Part shown: piece after piece, positions 1 through 11,012 of the stretch
Numbering within the stretch: position 1 is the stretch's first letter
Layout: every line of letters begins with the position of its first letter
Source of the DNA: Periplaneta americana
Lineage: Eukaryota; Arthropoda; Insecta; Blattodea; Blattidae
Direction of reading: 5' to 3'
NCBI RefSeq assembly: GCF_040183065.1
Contig: NC_091132.1
Location: 158,260,102 to 158,324,101 of the forward strand
DNA length: 64,000 bases
Notes under the pieces: generated by a model
Seen by the model: the letters and a program-made list of their open reading frames with translations, nothing else
The model's database searches: none
Told to the model about the DNA's origin: nothing
Program-made: the position numbers and the translations under genes

Positions 1-59
1 GATTGTACTTCTTTCAAAACTCAGTATAAGCAAACTACACAAAATTTATAATTCCAGTG

Positions 60-330
60 TGTCAGACACTTTGAAAGGAAAATGGTGGCTCTTTTACAAC
101 ATCTTTACCACTGAATTTAACTTGGGTTTGGTACACCTGCTACGGACACATGTAGATATTGTGCAAGAATGCATCATGAAGTGTAATTCTCCGTCAGCAT
201 ACGAAAAAGGAAGAAACTCGTGATGCATTCATCGCCACAAAATCAAAACAAAGAAATTCTACAAAATGTTGAAAGAAACTCCACAAAATTCTGAAACTCT
301 TTGTTTCGATTTACAACAATTCCATTCTTG
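60..330 (+). pseudogene. Degenerate coding relic of a repeat-associated protein
   Basis: Joining two frames across a one-base shift near 130 gives fragments reading FTTEFNLG, then FGTPATDTCRYC, and further on FDLQQ. This order resembles a protein family that I remember as widespread in arthropod repeats, but I cannot name it. Stops and shifts make it non-functional. The short minus-strand reading frame opposite it at 259-471 is not convincing. Confidence 0.3.
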
Positions 331-479
331 TACATGCTCTGTAGTGGTGGTATCTGCAAAAATCACCGCAATCTGTAAAAGACATATGTATGACTTTTCC
401 TGGTCAAGGCCATTCATGTCCTCCCAATAGGTAGGGCGTTTGGTATAATAGAAAAAGCATTGCGAAGGCACTCTGAAAT

Positions 480-1067
480 TTTTTATGCTTGAAGACTACC
501 ACAATTCATGTCGTAATGTCGACAAAGTTTCCGTTCTGGGGATAGATTAGAAAGTTCAGGACTTCAAGGCATTTACCTCCAAAGTTCATAAGTTGGAAGG
601 GATCAGTACTATGAAAACGATACTTCTGATGAAGAAAATAAAGGTAGGTAAAACGAATGTAAATGTAGCAATGAATGTGTCATATCGACTAGATCATTCT
701 AGACGTTCGAAATCATTGTTAAAGAGAGGTTGTCATATGGAAGATATAACTCGGCCCTTGAACATACCATTTTACCCAGATAATGTGAAAACTGCAAAGA
801 AGACTGATATGGACTGTTTGTTGAAATAAAGATTTGGAGATGAGTGAAGTAACATGGCAAAACTACAGTTTTACGCAAACATTGTTGATTATCAGAAAGA
901 TGACTCAGAATGAAGAGGAAAATGAAAGATATGAGTGTCTTGATAATGAAGAAAATTTCGGAATGATATAGCATATTCTTTTGTGTTTTGATTTGCTTGT
1001 GAAGATGAATAATACATAATAGTCATAAATTTTAGACCATTAATTCATTAACAATCACTATAACATG
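480..1067. other. No recognisable gene
   Basis: AT-rich sequence with no feature I can support. A short acidic stretch near 600-640 (EN-DTSDEEN) could be the N-terminal end of the piggyBac relic that starts further right, but this is a guess. Confidence 0.3.
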
Positions 1068-1320
1068 AATGGGTTATTTATGAAAGGGCCTAAGTCTTGA
1101 ATACCAAATTGTTACCAATTTAAGAAAAACTGCTTACAGGCCGAAATTTTGAAATTAACGCTGAACTAAAAATTATATCATAAATTCTACTAAGCATTAG
1201 AGTGTGAAATTTAATCCTCTTCATATCTAAATCGATGTATCTACACCAAAAAAGCAGTATTATATTACAAACTCATTTTCACAAAATTAGCGCCTTTGGC
1301 CCTTTCATAAATAACCCATT
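1068..1320. mobile_element. 253-bp MITE with 6-bp target duplication
   Basis: The left end AATGGGTTATTTATGAAAGG is repeated in inverted orientation at the right end (1297-1320). The flanks carry the same six bases AACATG at 1062-1067 and 1321-1326. There is no coding capacity. The terminal repeats and direct repeat define a short non-autonomous DNA transposon. The superfamily is not assigned. Confidence 0.65.
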
Positions 1321-1639
1321 AACATGTACTGGTACGAGTTAGTTTTGATTTAGTAAACTTGATTTCCTAAAATACATACTTGTATTTCGTTAGTTTCCGT
1401 TTCAAAAGCCATTCTGTCCACCCGTATGGAATAAAACAAGTTAAGTCCACCCGATATATTTTTTTTTTTAAGTTGCGATTATTCCTAATTTAGATGCAAC
1501 TGATTTTCAGCGCTAGTCATATTCTTATCAAGAAAGAGTCCTTTTTACAACAGTGCTTTCTTTTAATTTCTTTATTCACAAGTTTAAGCAGTAGAAGTTT
1601 TTCGTCTTTCCTGAAAATTTATGATTTGTGGACTTAACG

Positions 1640-1884
1640 GGTTTTGTTTCGGAGCTCCTCAAATTGACTCAATTCAGAGAAGTCTGGAGCAATATACTCT
1701 TCTATTGAAGCATTATGGTTGACGAGCAGCTTTTACTTCTACATGGATGTCGTAATTTCCATATTATTATCAGAACCAAACTCAGGAAATTTGGTATAAA
1801 AGTGTGGATGTGTGCAGATGCAATACTTATCTTTACTCATTATAAACAAATATACACAATAGAGAAACCGCATGAGTCTCCAGA
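1640..1884 (+). pseudogene. piggyBac transposase relic, left half
   Basis: One frame reads FREVWSNILLY, a stop, then MVDEQLLLLHGC, KLRKFGIKVWMCADA and YTIEKPHESP. This matches the order seen in piggyBac (PGBD) transposases: VDEQL, the GIK.W segment, and the region before the second catalytic Asp. The frame breaks at 1884, where a hAT-type element begins, and the protein resumes at 7278. The relic is old: it has an in-frame stop and several substitutions. Confidence 0.65.
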
Positions 1885-2159
1885 TAGGATGACCAGATTC
1901 ACATCGATAGAAAAAAGGCACAAAGCTTCAGATCTTGTTCGAAAAAAGATGACAGAAAAATCTTACTTAGATTTAGGCTTAGGCCTATATTATATTATAA
2001 ATTACGTCAATATCTATTTTCTTACAAAATATTTACAGTAAAAATTTAGGCTTACATCATGATTAAACATATTTTAATATTACAAAAATAATTATGATAA
2101 AAATAAAAATGTATTTACATTTACAATGCTGCATATGGAAATCAAAGGAATTATAATTA

Positions 2160-2748
2160 TTAAAGAGGACAGAAAATATCTACCATAAGTGAAATAAAAT
2201 GTGAAGGAGGAATACGGCAGGGTGACTCCCTAAGTCTAGCAATGTTCAACCTAATAATGGATAAACTAATTGATAGCGTTGAAACTATGAAAGGTTATGT
2301 AATGGGTAATAACCAGATAAATATAGTAGGTTACGCAGATGATATAGTACTTATAGCAGAATCCGAAGATGATTTACAGAGATTATTACATAAATTTGTG
2401 GTGACATCTAAATTATACAATATGGTAGTTTCAACAGAGAAAACCAAAACTATGGTTATATCCAAGGAGCCTTTAAGATGTAGCTGCAAATAGAAGGAGC
2501 AATTATTGAACAAATAATGGAGTTTCAATACTTAGGAATTAATATATCAAGTGATCGCCAAACGTATAAAGAGAGTAGAGAGCAGGTCATGGAAGGAGCT
2601 CGAGTATCAGCTTACTTAAGGGATGTATCGTGGAAAAATAAGTATCTAACAAATAGAAGGAAAAGTTAAAATATATAAAACAATGGTAAGACCGATATTG
2701 ACCTATGGAGCCGGAACACAAGCCACCACAAAAAAAATAAATCAGTTA
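2160..2748 (+). pseudogene. Non-LTR retrotransposon RT fragment, first part
   Basis: The frame reads CEGGIRQGDSLSLAMFN, then IVGYADDIVLIAESEDD. These are the reverse-transcriptase B motif (G.RQG.SLS) and the catalytic YADD box. A frameshift near 2480 leads to a frame with MEFQYLGINIS, and a second near 2665 leads to YKTMVRPILTYGA, which are the usual thumb and post-RT motifs. The protein stops at 2748, where a DD41D transposon has inserted, and continues at 4244. 5' truncated, as is common for LINEs. Confidence 0.75.
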
Positions 2749-4241
2749 TACAGTGTGTTTAAAAAATACGGGGCATAATTTCAGGTATGTATTTCCCACA
2801 TGTAGACAATCAAAATAGTTCATTACAACATGTGTCCGGAAATGCTTCATTTCCGAGTTATGGCCTTCACAACATTGAAATTCACCGGAACGTTTTTCTT
2901 TCTGCAGGTTGTTGTCATTACAGAAGATGTTCAAAATGTCCACCTCCTGCTTGACTACAGACCTCACATCGATGTCTCATTGACCTGCGAACACGATCCC
3001 AAACTCCAGGAGTATTGCGTATGTCGTCAGAACATGCCACAATTCGATTCCGAAGGGATTCCAAATCAGGCACCGGAGACGAATAAACCAATGATTTTAA
3101 ATGGCCCCACAAGTAGAAATCGAGAGGGTTCAGATCAGGTGAGCGTGGAGGTCAAGCAATTGGGCCACCTCTACGTATCCATCGATCACGAAACCTTCGA
3201 TCCAAGTACCGGCGAGCCGTACGACTGAAGTGTGCAGGAGCACCATCATGCAAGAAGTGAATGTGTTGACGATTGATCAGTGGAGTGTCTTCTGAAACAT
3301 GAGGTATGGTGTTTTCCAGGAAGTTTGTGTACGCCTGCCCCGTAAGTCTGTTTACAAGTACATGGGGTCCAACTAATCGATCACCAATGATACCGGCACA
3401 CATGTTGAGGGAGAACCGCACCTGGTGATGAGATGGAACAGTTGCACGTGGGTTTTCATACGCCCATACATGCTGATTGTGGAAATTTGTTATGCCATCT
3501 CGTGTGAACTGTGCTTCATCTGTAAATAATACTAAGGCAGGAAAGTTCGGATTTACACCACACTGCTGCAAGAACCACTGACAGAACCTAACTCGTGCAG
3601 GGTAATCTGCTGGTGACAGGGCCTGTACACGTTGCAAATGATAAGGATATAATTGACACTCTTTCAACAGTCTCCAGACAGTCGTATGAGGAACATTGAC
3701 TTGCAACGCTACCCTTCATGTGCTAATAGAAGGAGTCATGTTCACAGCCTCCAGAATCTCCTCCTGTACTTCTGGAGTTGTAGATCTTGGTCGTCCCCTT
3801 TCCAAACCAGGAGAGTTAAATTTTCCATACTTGCACAGACGGTAATGGAGACGTACAAATGTCTTCCGATCTGGACACTGTCGCTGTGGGTACCTCTCCT
3901 GGTACAAACGACGAGCCAGCGCAGCAATGCCGTCTGCCTTACCGTATATGAAGTGTATCTCTGCAAGCTCTTGATTTGAATACATGTCGCATACTCTAAC
4001 GCCTACACAACACTGAATGTAACCTACGCCTCGGAATGAACTGTCAGAGTGCCCCCTTAATGTCTCCTTTGACGGCAACGACCTGCGGAAAGAAAAACGT
4101 TCCGGTGAATTTCAATGTTGTGAAGATCATAACTCGGAAATAAAGCATTTCCGGACACATGTTGTAATGAACTATTTTGATTGTCTACGTGCGGGAAATA
4201 CATACCTGAAATTATGCCCCGTATTTTTGAAACACCCTGTA
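2749..4241 (-). mobile_element. DD41D Tc1/mariner-type transposon, full length
   Basis: The ends TACAGTGTGTTT and TACAGGGTGTTT start inverted repeats about 168 bp long (2749-2917 and about 4075-4241), which agree at most positions including the ATACGGGGCATAATTTCAGG block. TA is duplicated at 2747-2748 and 4242-4243. The element sits inside the C-terminal part of a LINE. A second, internally deleted copy lies at 44826-45753. Long inverted repeats are unusual for this superfamily, which more often has 20-30 bp ends. Confidence 0.85.
2918..4078 (-). pseudogene. DD41D transposase with two in-frame stops
   Basis: Reading 4078 to 2918 in one frame gives a near-complete transposase of about 386 codons. 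The likely start is the Met of MYSNQELAEIHF (an N-terminal helix-turn-helix of the DUF4817 kind), followed by RPRSTTPEVQEEI, a linker, and a DDE core with LFTDEAQFTRDG, HFLHDGAPAHF and PPRSPDLNPLDFYLWG. There are 41 residues between the second and third Asp, hence DD41D. Only two stops break the frame: TGA at 3716-3718, which is CGA in the copy at 44.8 kb, and TGA at 3152-3154, where TGG (Trp before PPRSPD) is expected. Both are single transitions, so decay is slight. Tc1/mariner elements of this catalytic spacing are known; the exact family was not searched. Confidence 0.8.
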
Positions 4242-4243
4242 TA

Positions 4244-4576
4244 CAACAGTAGAAATGAATACATTAAGATCGATTATAGGGAAGACGAGAAGAGATAGGG
4301 TGAGAAATAAGGAAGTAAGAGACCAATGTGAAGTAATAGAAATTAATAAATTTGTGAAAGGAAGAAAAAAAGGAATGGAATAATCATGTTACAAGAATGA
4401 GGAATGATAGAATAGAAAAAATAGTCATGGACATGAAACCCCTAGAAAGAAGAGGTATAGGAAGGCCGCAACAAAGATGGAAAGATGGTCTGCAATCAAC
4501 ATCTAGTGAATCTCCAGGATAAAGCGTGAAGAAAAACAGGTTACGACCTATATAAAAGAAGAAGAAGAAGAAGTAG
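4244..4576 (+). pseudogene. Non-LTR retrotransposon RT fragment, C-terminal part
   Basis: This continues the LINE interrupted at 2748. It reads VEMNTLRSIIGKTRRDRVRN, then RGIGRPQQRWKDG, which is the GRP..RW motif typical of the C-terminus of insect endonuclease-RT proteins. It ends in a (GAA)n tail at 4556-4574, which marks the 3' end of the element. Confidence 0.7.
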
Positions 4577-4668
4577 TTTAGATTTGTACTTAAAAGTATG
4601 TCAATATCTATTTTATTATAGTATACTTACGATAGAACTTAATAATACAATAGTAATATGCGTTACAA

Positions 4669-4770
4669 GAGCGGTATGTTGATGTTTTCATGTTCGAGGA
4701 AAAGACTGAAAAAGCGAAACGTAGTTGAGCTTTTTTAATTTCCGAGAACATGAAAACAAACATACCGCTC
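4669..4770. repeat. Foldback inverted repeat
   Basis: Arms at 4669-4695 and 4746-4770 (GAGCGGTATGTT ... AACATACCGCTC) are complementary except for a 2-base bulge and enclose about 50 bases. It may be a very small MITE or a hairpin. No coding sense. Confidence 0.5.
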
Positions 4771-5065
4771 GTGTATCGTACATTATTTTGTGCGAAGATC
4801 GTTTATTACATACCTGAAAGAGGAATTTATAATTAGTTGCAATGAAATCTCCATCTTGGTTTCTGTTCAATGACGGCAACTTTTAAAAACAAAAATACTG
4901 TATCTATCTTCAAATTTTTGCTATAAAATGTTTGCTGTGTTTACTATATTCCAGCACGCCGTGATATACGTCTGCCTTCCCCGCCTCCCCACCAGTCTAT
5001 AAATGCGAACTTAAAACAAACGGTAAGGTTATGTAATGATTTATTTTTCATTTTAATATTTTAAC

Positions 5066-5067
<2 letters not shown>

Positions 5068-5104
<37 letters not shown>
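5068..5104. repeat. (TA)n microsatellite
   Basis: Uninterrupted alternating TA over about 37 bases, inside the 5.4 kb hAT-type element. Confidence 0.9.
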
Positions 5105-5105
<1 letters not shown>

Positions 5106-5744
5106 CATATTGCAGTAATAACATCGGCATCTGGAATCCTTAATGTTACTTGCATTACAAATGCAGTAACTTTTGTGGTGTTGTAGAGTTTACTTAATTT
5201 TTGCAAATATTTAAAAACAATAATTACCAGTGCAATTTAGGTGAAATTGCAGTGGTAAGTTTCCAATTTATAACTATTACTATGTTAAACGTCTCTAAAA
5301 ATAATATGTTAAAAGCCTAAAGCAGTAAAATGAATATGGCGCTTAAGCGGTAAGAAGAGGGAAATTGTTATGTGTGTTACGTTGGGAATACTGAATGTGG
5401 TATTTCACACTTACCCAACGAGTTACAAAGAGAAGACTATAGAGTGGTCATGTTGTCCTGTACAGCGCTCTTTGCGGTGCCACCGCGAAACACGGCAGAT
5501 CTGAGATAAGCACCCACCTTTGTAAAAATTCGTCTGCTTACAATGTTGTATAACGGAGGTAAGAGGCCCAAAAAAACTAAGAAAAAACATGCCTGTTGTG
5601 TGTGCTGCATATAACTGCAATGTCAAAAGGAAAAACACAACTGATATATCATATGTCATGTAAATTTTATGAAGTTAAGTCCATAGTTTTGTTAATTAGC
5701 AGCATTTTTTTCATGCATAAATGTGTAACAACGCCCGGCATAAA

Positions 5745-6090
5745 CAAAATAAATGGTTCACTGGTAATGTACTTAAACTAAATACGGATAAAACCAATAC
5801 AATTCCGTTTCAGACCCAGTGAAAAACAAATAGCAATACAATATTAAAACTGTATTTCGACACCGGCATCCTTTATTTCTGCTCCTTCTGTTCTTACTGC
5901 TTATACAAGAAGACGATGAGCTGCAGCTTATAAGAAGTAGGCCTATTTAGAAGACAAACGATTAATCAAATAAATGGTTCACTAGTAATAAAGTTAAACT
6001 AAATACGGATAAAACCGCTACAATTCCGTTTCAAACCTAGTAATAGCAATCAAATATTAAAATTGTATTTCGACACTCGCATCCAAAATA
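5745..6090 (+). repeat. Two-copy direct repeat, 221-bp period
   Basis: About 125 bases beginning AAATAAATGGTTCACT recur from 5966 with some 85 percent identity. The shared stretch includes CTAAATACGGATAAAACC and ATTGTATTTCGACAC. This is a local tandem duplication, non-coding. Confidence 0.6.
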
Positions 6091-6153
6091 ACGCAAAACT
6101 CTGGGGTAGGTCGTATTGTTGTTAGTATTTTGACTAGAAGGACATGAAAGAAC

Positions 6154-6233
6154 ATAATTGAGCACCCACGTGCAATAATGGGGTAATAATTCGTAACTAC
6201 TTACCCCATTATTGTACGTGGGTGCTCAATTAT
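6154..6233. repeat. Near-perfect 33-bp foldback
   Basis: Arms 6154-6186 and 6201-6233 match in 32 of 33 positions as inverse complements (TTGAGCACCCACGTG ... CACGTGGGTGCTCAA type), separated by 14 bases. It lies within the hAT-type element. No gene product is suggested; it could be a minimal MITE or an extruding hairpin. Confidence 0.7.
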
Positions 6234-7277
6234 ACACTAATAATTATCTGTGGTGCCACAGCCCTTGACAGGCCCAGACAGACCAGCCGGCAGTTGGCCT
6301 CACGTTCACATTTCGATAATAATTATACTTTACTGTAACAAGTTTTTTGTCATATTTCACCCACGTTACAAGCTTGGAGGTAAAGGTTGTTTACTACAGA
6401 CAGGGCCTACTTTCATTCTATATCTTATGGTGTAGTAAATAGTTTTGCAATGTGTAGAGACTGGAAAAGCAATTTAATAAAATCATCCGAATCATACTCG
6501 TTCATTTTATAGGCAATCTTGCAGGTCGCATTTAAAAGAACCTAGGAATATTAATATTTTCTTCAGTATATTTGCTAGGACTTCTTGTCATACTACATGA
6601 GAATTTTGCTTAAGTTATTCTTTTAAGCATTCCTTCTAGGAATAGCTCAAGTGTTTTATATTTAGCGTGGATAAGTTTAGATTAAGTTCCTAGCACGTAT
6701 TTGACGAAATGCTAGGTTTTTCCACTTCAGTTTAACTGATTTATGCAAACGAAATTAAGACAGCTGACGATTCTAATGTCAGTTATCACCACGTCCACTT
6801 TGTTTTGGGCGCATAAGTTCATTACCGACGGTCGTTCAATTTTCTTCAAACATGGCGGCGCAATGACCACTCTATATCTCTCTCTTTCTAACTCGTTGCA
6901 CTTACCGCATATTGGTTTGTGCGAAAAGGAAGCAAATACGCACGATCTCGCACAAAATTAAAATACAGTTCTTTATGAAAACAAAAGAAACTATAATTAT
7001 TATCAAAATACGTAAAAAGACCGAACAAAATGTGAATTTAATATACTTTGTATTCAAAGAGAGTTATAATCGTTAGCAAAGAGTATATTCTGTTGATGCT
7101 GCCACCTACAGGAAAATTACTTGAAAAATGCGTCAAATCAGGTGATTTCAAAATATTAGACATGCAAGTTACGGAAAAAGCGGACATTTGTTGATTTTTT
7201 AAAAACTCGCCCAAACCCCGAACAAAGACATAAAAGGGAGGACATGTCCGGACAAAAGAGGACGTCTGGTCACCCTA

Positions 7278-7845
7278 TCTCCAGAGAACAGACAAGAACC
7301 AAGGAATCAGAATTGTCAAAGACGTCATATTAGCTCTCTAGGGTAGAGGACGAAGAGTAACAACAGACAACTTCTTGACAAGATTTAATTTTATAGAGAA
7401 CATTTGGACTCAAAACCTAGCCCTCATTGGCAAGGAAAAAAAAAAAAAATGTTGGCATTCCCAACCGTTCACAAAAGGGAAAGGAAAAGACGTTTTTCGT
7501 CTATTTTTGAGGTCATGGTCATTTGTCTGACATTCTATAATCCAAGGAAAAAAAAAAGAGACTGCTGTACTACTGCCATCACAGCATCATGACAAGTCTT
7601 ATTCAAAGGAAGACAATTTCAAGCCACAAATAACACTCGACTGTAAGAAAACCCAAGCAGGAGTGGATACTGAGAACAAAATGGCTAGGGAGTATATAAC
7701 TTGTGAGCTGGTCTGTGCGATTGTTCTGCAACAAATGACGTCAGTTGTGTCCACACTCTCACGACCCTTGACTGGCAAATGAAGCAAAAAGATCATAGAT
7801 GCCTATTCGTGCCCGAACTAGGTGATCAGCTGTTTCGTCCTTGCA
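7278..7845 (+). pseudogene. piggyBac transposase relic, right half
   Basis: The piggyBac reading resumes after the hAT-type element: QGIRIVKDVILAL, a stop, then GRGRRVTTDNFLTRF (the conserved GR.VTTDNF block), later KPQITLDCKKTQAGVDT (matching LDYNKTKGGVD in the family) and FVPELGDQLFRPCII near the end. It has several frameshifts and stops and an A-rich interruption at 7437-7449. It ends at about 7845, where LINE-like sequence starts. Confidence 0.65.
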
Positions 7846-8390
7846 TCATCCAAACTTTCTTGGGGAGAGCATGTTGATATGTTACGGGTAAGGCATGGAG
7901 GGCACTTCACTTTATTATGAGAATCTTGAAAAAGACTAGCCCCAAATCGAGGGAAATAGCATATTTAACATTAGTGCAACCATTGTTGGAATACGGAACT
8001 ACATGTTGGGATCCCTATACATTATATCAGATAAATTCCTTAGAAAGAATCCAGTATAGGGCAGCTAATTTGTTAAAGGTAAAAGAGAAGATGGGAACGA
8101 TACAATAAAAAATGGGAAACTTTGGAAAACGGACTTAGGAAAACTAGAATAACATCATTGTATAGAGCACATGTAAGTCAGAGAGCATGGGTAGACATAA
8201 CGGCTTGGTTAAAGAAGCTAACGTACTATAGTAGGAGCGATTATGATTTTAAAATCAAATTAGGAAACAGAAAACGGATGGAGGTTAACTCTCATTTTTA
8301 AATACAACTATAATGATTGGAATGACCTACCTGCAGCTGTCCTTCCTTAAGGAGATTCAAGAATAACTTAAAAAGTTGTGTATAAAGTAT
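7846..8390 (+). pseudogene. Non-LTR retrotransposon C-terminal relic
   Basis: The frames give SSKLSWGEHVDML, then after a shift KAWRALHFIMRILKK, AYLTLVQPLLEYGTTCWDPY and QINSLERIQYRAA. This is the post-RT region of a Jockey-superfamily-like LINE, where YG..CWDP...I..LERIQ.RAA is typical. A further shift near 8106 leads to degraded sequence up to about 8390. Non-functional. Confidence 0.6.
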
Positions 8391-8670
8391 AAATTAAAAT
8401 TAAGGTGACATTTAACATTTAATTCTTTAAGGTGACATGTATTTATTTAGCCTGACGAGTTACTCCCTTGGTTTGAAGTGTAAATTATTTAAAAATAGCG
8501 TGTAAGAGGGTCTTAGACTAGAAATGTTTAGCTTAAATGTAGTTCTGTTTAAAAGTATCCATAAGGGTCTAATTATTTGTCTTATTTGAGCTGTTGTATC
8601 AGTGAATCGAGGTGAGTCAGTGAAGTTATGGTTTTACAGTGCAGTAAATAATTCCGATCAGTGATAATTT

Positions 8671-8765
8671 ATAGTGTCAATGAAATGTGTTCTATAATGT
8701 CAGTGAAATGTGTTATAGAGTGTCAGTGAAATGTGTCCTAAAGATCAGTGAAATGCGTCATAGTG
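8671..8765 (+). repeat. Short tandem repeat, about 25-bp unit
   Basis: Four copies of a unit with core GTCAGTGAAATGTGTT lie in succession. They may belong to the 3' untranslated region of the LINE to the left. Confidence 0.6.
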
Positions 8766-8842
8766 CCACTACAGTGAGTGAGATAAGAGTAAAGTGAAAG
8801 ATTATTATCAGTACCAATGTGAAACTTATGTAGGGCCTATAC

Positions 8843-9707
8843 ATATGTATTGTATTGTATCGTATTGTATTTATTAACATTCCATGGTATTCATACATTG
8901 CTTTATAGCCAGAATATTGAAAAAGTAAAAAAAACTTAATACTATTATAAAGTCTTAATTTACAGTCACAGTCTAGATGAAATATATACAGACGAGATTT
9001 ACAATATAGTCTATTAGTACAATACATAGTTTTAGTATCAATGTCATGAAGTGTTACTGAATATCATGAATTTACCTACGGTACAGAATAGAAGGCGTGA
9101 GAAATTAGGTACTTCTTTAATTTGACCCTAAATAATTTTATGATTTGAGATTAATTTTTTATTCCGATAGGGAGGCTATTAAAAATTTTTACTGCCATAT
9201 AACGCACTCCTTTTTGATAGCACGATAGACTTGCCGATGGAGTATGAAAGTCATTTTTTGACGTGTATTTATGCTATGAACTGTTGAATTAGTTACGAAG
9301 TTTTCACGATTGCATACGAGGAAGATTATTAATGAAAAGATATACTGACAAGCCATGGGCATTATTTGTAGTTTTTTTAAAATAGTCGTACACGATTCCC
9401 TAGATTTGGCACCTACTATTATTCTAATTACTCATTTTTGTAATAGAAATATACTGTTACTATCTGTGGCATTTCCCCAGAATATTATTCCAAATCTATA
9501 CTTGTACGTTGTATTGTAAAATTAGGTTTACTTATTAATTATGTTATTCTATGTATTATTATTGATTGTAATTATTGTGTTAAATTGTATTGTGTATTCT
9601 TATTATATTCTGTATATAATTGTATTGTGTATTGTAATTTTATTGTGTATACCACACCGGGTGCTTGCCCACTTGCAGTGTAAATAAATACATTAAATAC
9701 ATACATA
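8843..9707 (+). repeat. AT-rich repeat block, possible LINE 3' region
   Basis: A GTATT-rich stretch at 8846-8875 and TTGTATTGTGTATT repeats at 9540-9650 lead to a (ACAT)n tail at 9687-9707 that could be the 3' end of a non-LTR element. The minus-strand reading frame at 8758-9027 has no recognisable features. Confidence 0.4.
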
Positions 9708-10112
9708 CATCACCCAAAGATCTTGTGGAGGTGAGGTGGTGTACGATCATGCACTCCTCCTCTACTTCTTATAGCGGCTGTTATTCGCCAAGTGGATGGT
9801 ACATTGAATGATTGGATGTGCGCAGTGGAAGACTTTTAGAAATAAATAGTGTGAATTTGTATAACAGATATAATTAACAAATAATGGATAACAGTATTAC
9901 ATGAATGATGAATGCAATAACATATAGGTATGAAATTAAGTGAATGAAAATATCACAAGTTAATCTGAATAACTACCAAAGCAATGACTGAATCGTGAAG
10001 ACTTTAACTATACTCGGTGAACATACTTATAGGTCGTAATACAATCTAATACGCCCATTTCTCAATAATCAATTACTAACCTATTAATCATTTAGTCATT
10101 GAAACATTCTCT

Positions 10113-10180
<68 letters not shown>

Positions 10181-11010
10181 AACAAGATACAAACCTCAAC
10201 ATGAACGCCCAGTCAGTACACTAACTCATAACACATGGCCCATTCGATTACAGATAACATAAAATCTGATTAACCAAACTCAACGTACACATGAACTCAG
10301 TATAACACAAAGAATTTACCCAGTACAAACCGTCACATGACTGATCACTATATAAATTACCTATTTCACATATGTCTCACATAAACTGTGCAGATAGCAC
10401 TAACAACAATCTCTGTACTTTACAATAAAACAATGGCCAAGAGATATATATATATATATATACGATATATGATAAGTAACCGACGATAATTTCAAATACC
10501 AATGATTGTTTGAATAGCAACGGAAAGTCAATTCACTCGATTCCTGAATACCGGCGTGGAAACCAATAATAACCAATGGCGTAGCAAGTACTAGAATAGA
10601 TAAATGAGGCCCATACTATTCTAGTTCATTACAGCGTCTAATACGATGTAAGCCAAGAGATCGTAATCACTACGCTATCACCCAAACTGTCTTGGAACAT
10701 CAATACTACCTCACATATCAAATTATATCTCATCACGTAATCCCCCAATACAATACAACGTCACATATCACAATTACATCACTTCGCGTAATCGCAATTA
10801 CTTAACCCAAGACGTATCATCAGCGAGTGATTTCCATACACGATCCACCACAATATCTCAAACACATACAACCAAAAATGAGAATAATATCAGAACCCAA
10901 ATTTGCCTACTCCGATGATAACAAATCTGATACAACTTGTTGCCGCACTAAATCCCAAAATATATTTCAAACAAGGTTTCATATAATTCGTAAATAGTCA
11001 GGTGTAATAC
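9708..11010. other. AT-rich sequence without a gene
   Basis: It holds (TA)n microsatellites at 10115-10178 and 10444-10462 and some local repetition around 10680-10810 (CACATATCA, CGTAATC). No coding sequence or element boundary is recognised. Confidence 0.5.
10115..10178. repeat. (TA)n microsatellite, 64 bp
   Basis: Uninterrupted TA dinucleotides. Confidence 0.95.
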
Positions 11011-11012
11011 TA

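Larger units (their letters stand above)
5411..6901. repeat. Inverted repeats enclosing a THAP-like start
   Basis: Arms 5411-5450 and 6863-6901 are imperfectly complementary (AACGAGTTA...AGAGTGGTCA against TGACCACTCT...TAACTCGTT). Between them, 5595-5660 reads MPVVCAAYNCNVKRKNTT on the plus strand, which resembles the first residues of a THAP zinc-binding domain (a C-x2-4-C start), but no further THAP exon is visible. It could be a decayed THAP-bearing transposon. Weak evidence. Confidence 0.3.
1885..7277. mobile_element. 5.4 kb hAT-type element inserted in the piggyBac relic
   Basis: The left end TAGGATGACCAGATTC and the inverse complement of the right end, TAGGGTGACCAGACGTCC, match in 12 of the first 13 bases. 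The flanking octamer TCTCCAGA is identical at 1877-1884 and 7278-7285. An 8-bp duplication and a TAGGG-type terminus are usual for hAT elements. Removing the element rejoins the piggyBac reading at ESPE. No hAT transposase is recognisable inside; the interior is largely later insertions (LINE 2160-4576, DD41D 2749-4241) and unassigned repeats. Confidence 0.7.

Noticed and set aside
2830-3228. 132-codon plus-strand frame across the DD41D element
   Set aside because: It is antisense to the transposase and its terminal repeat.
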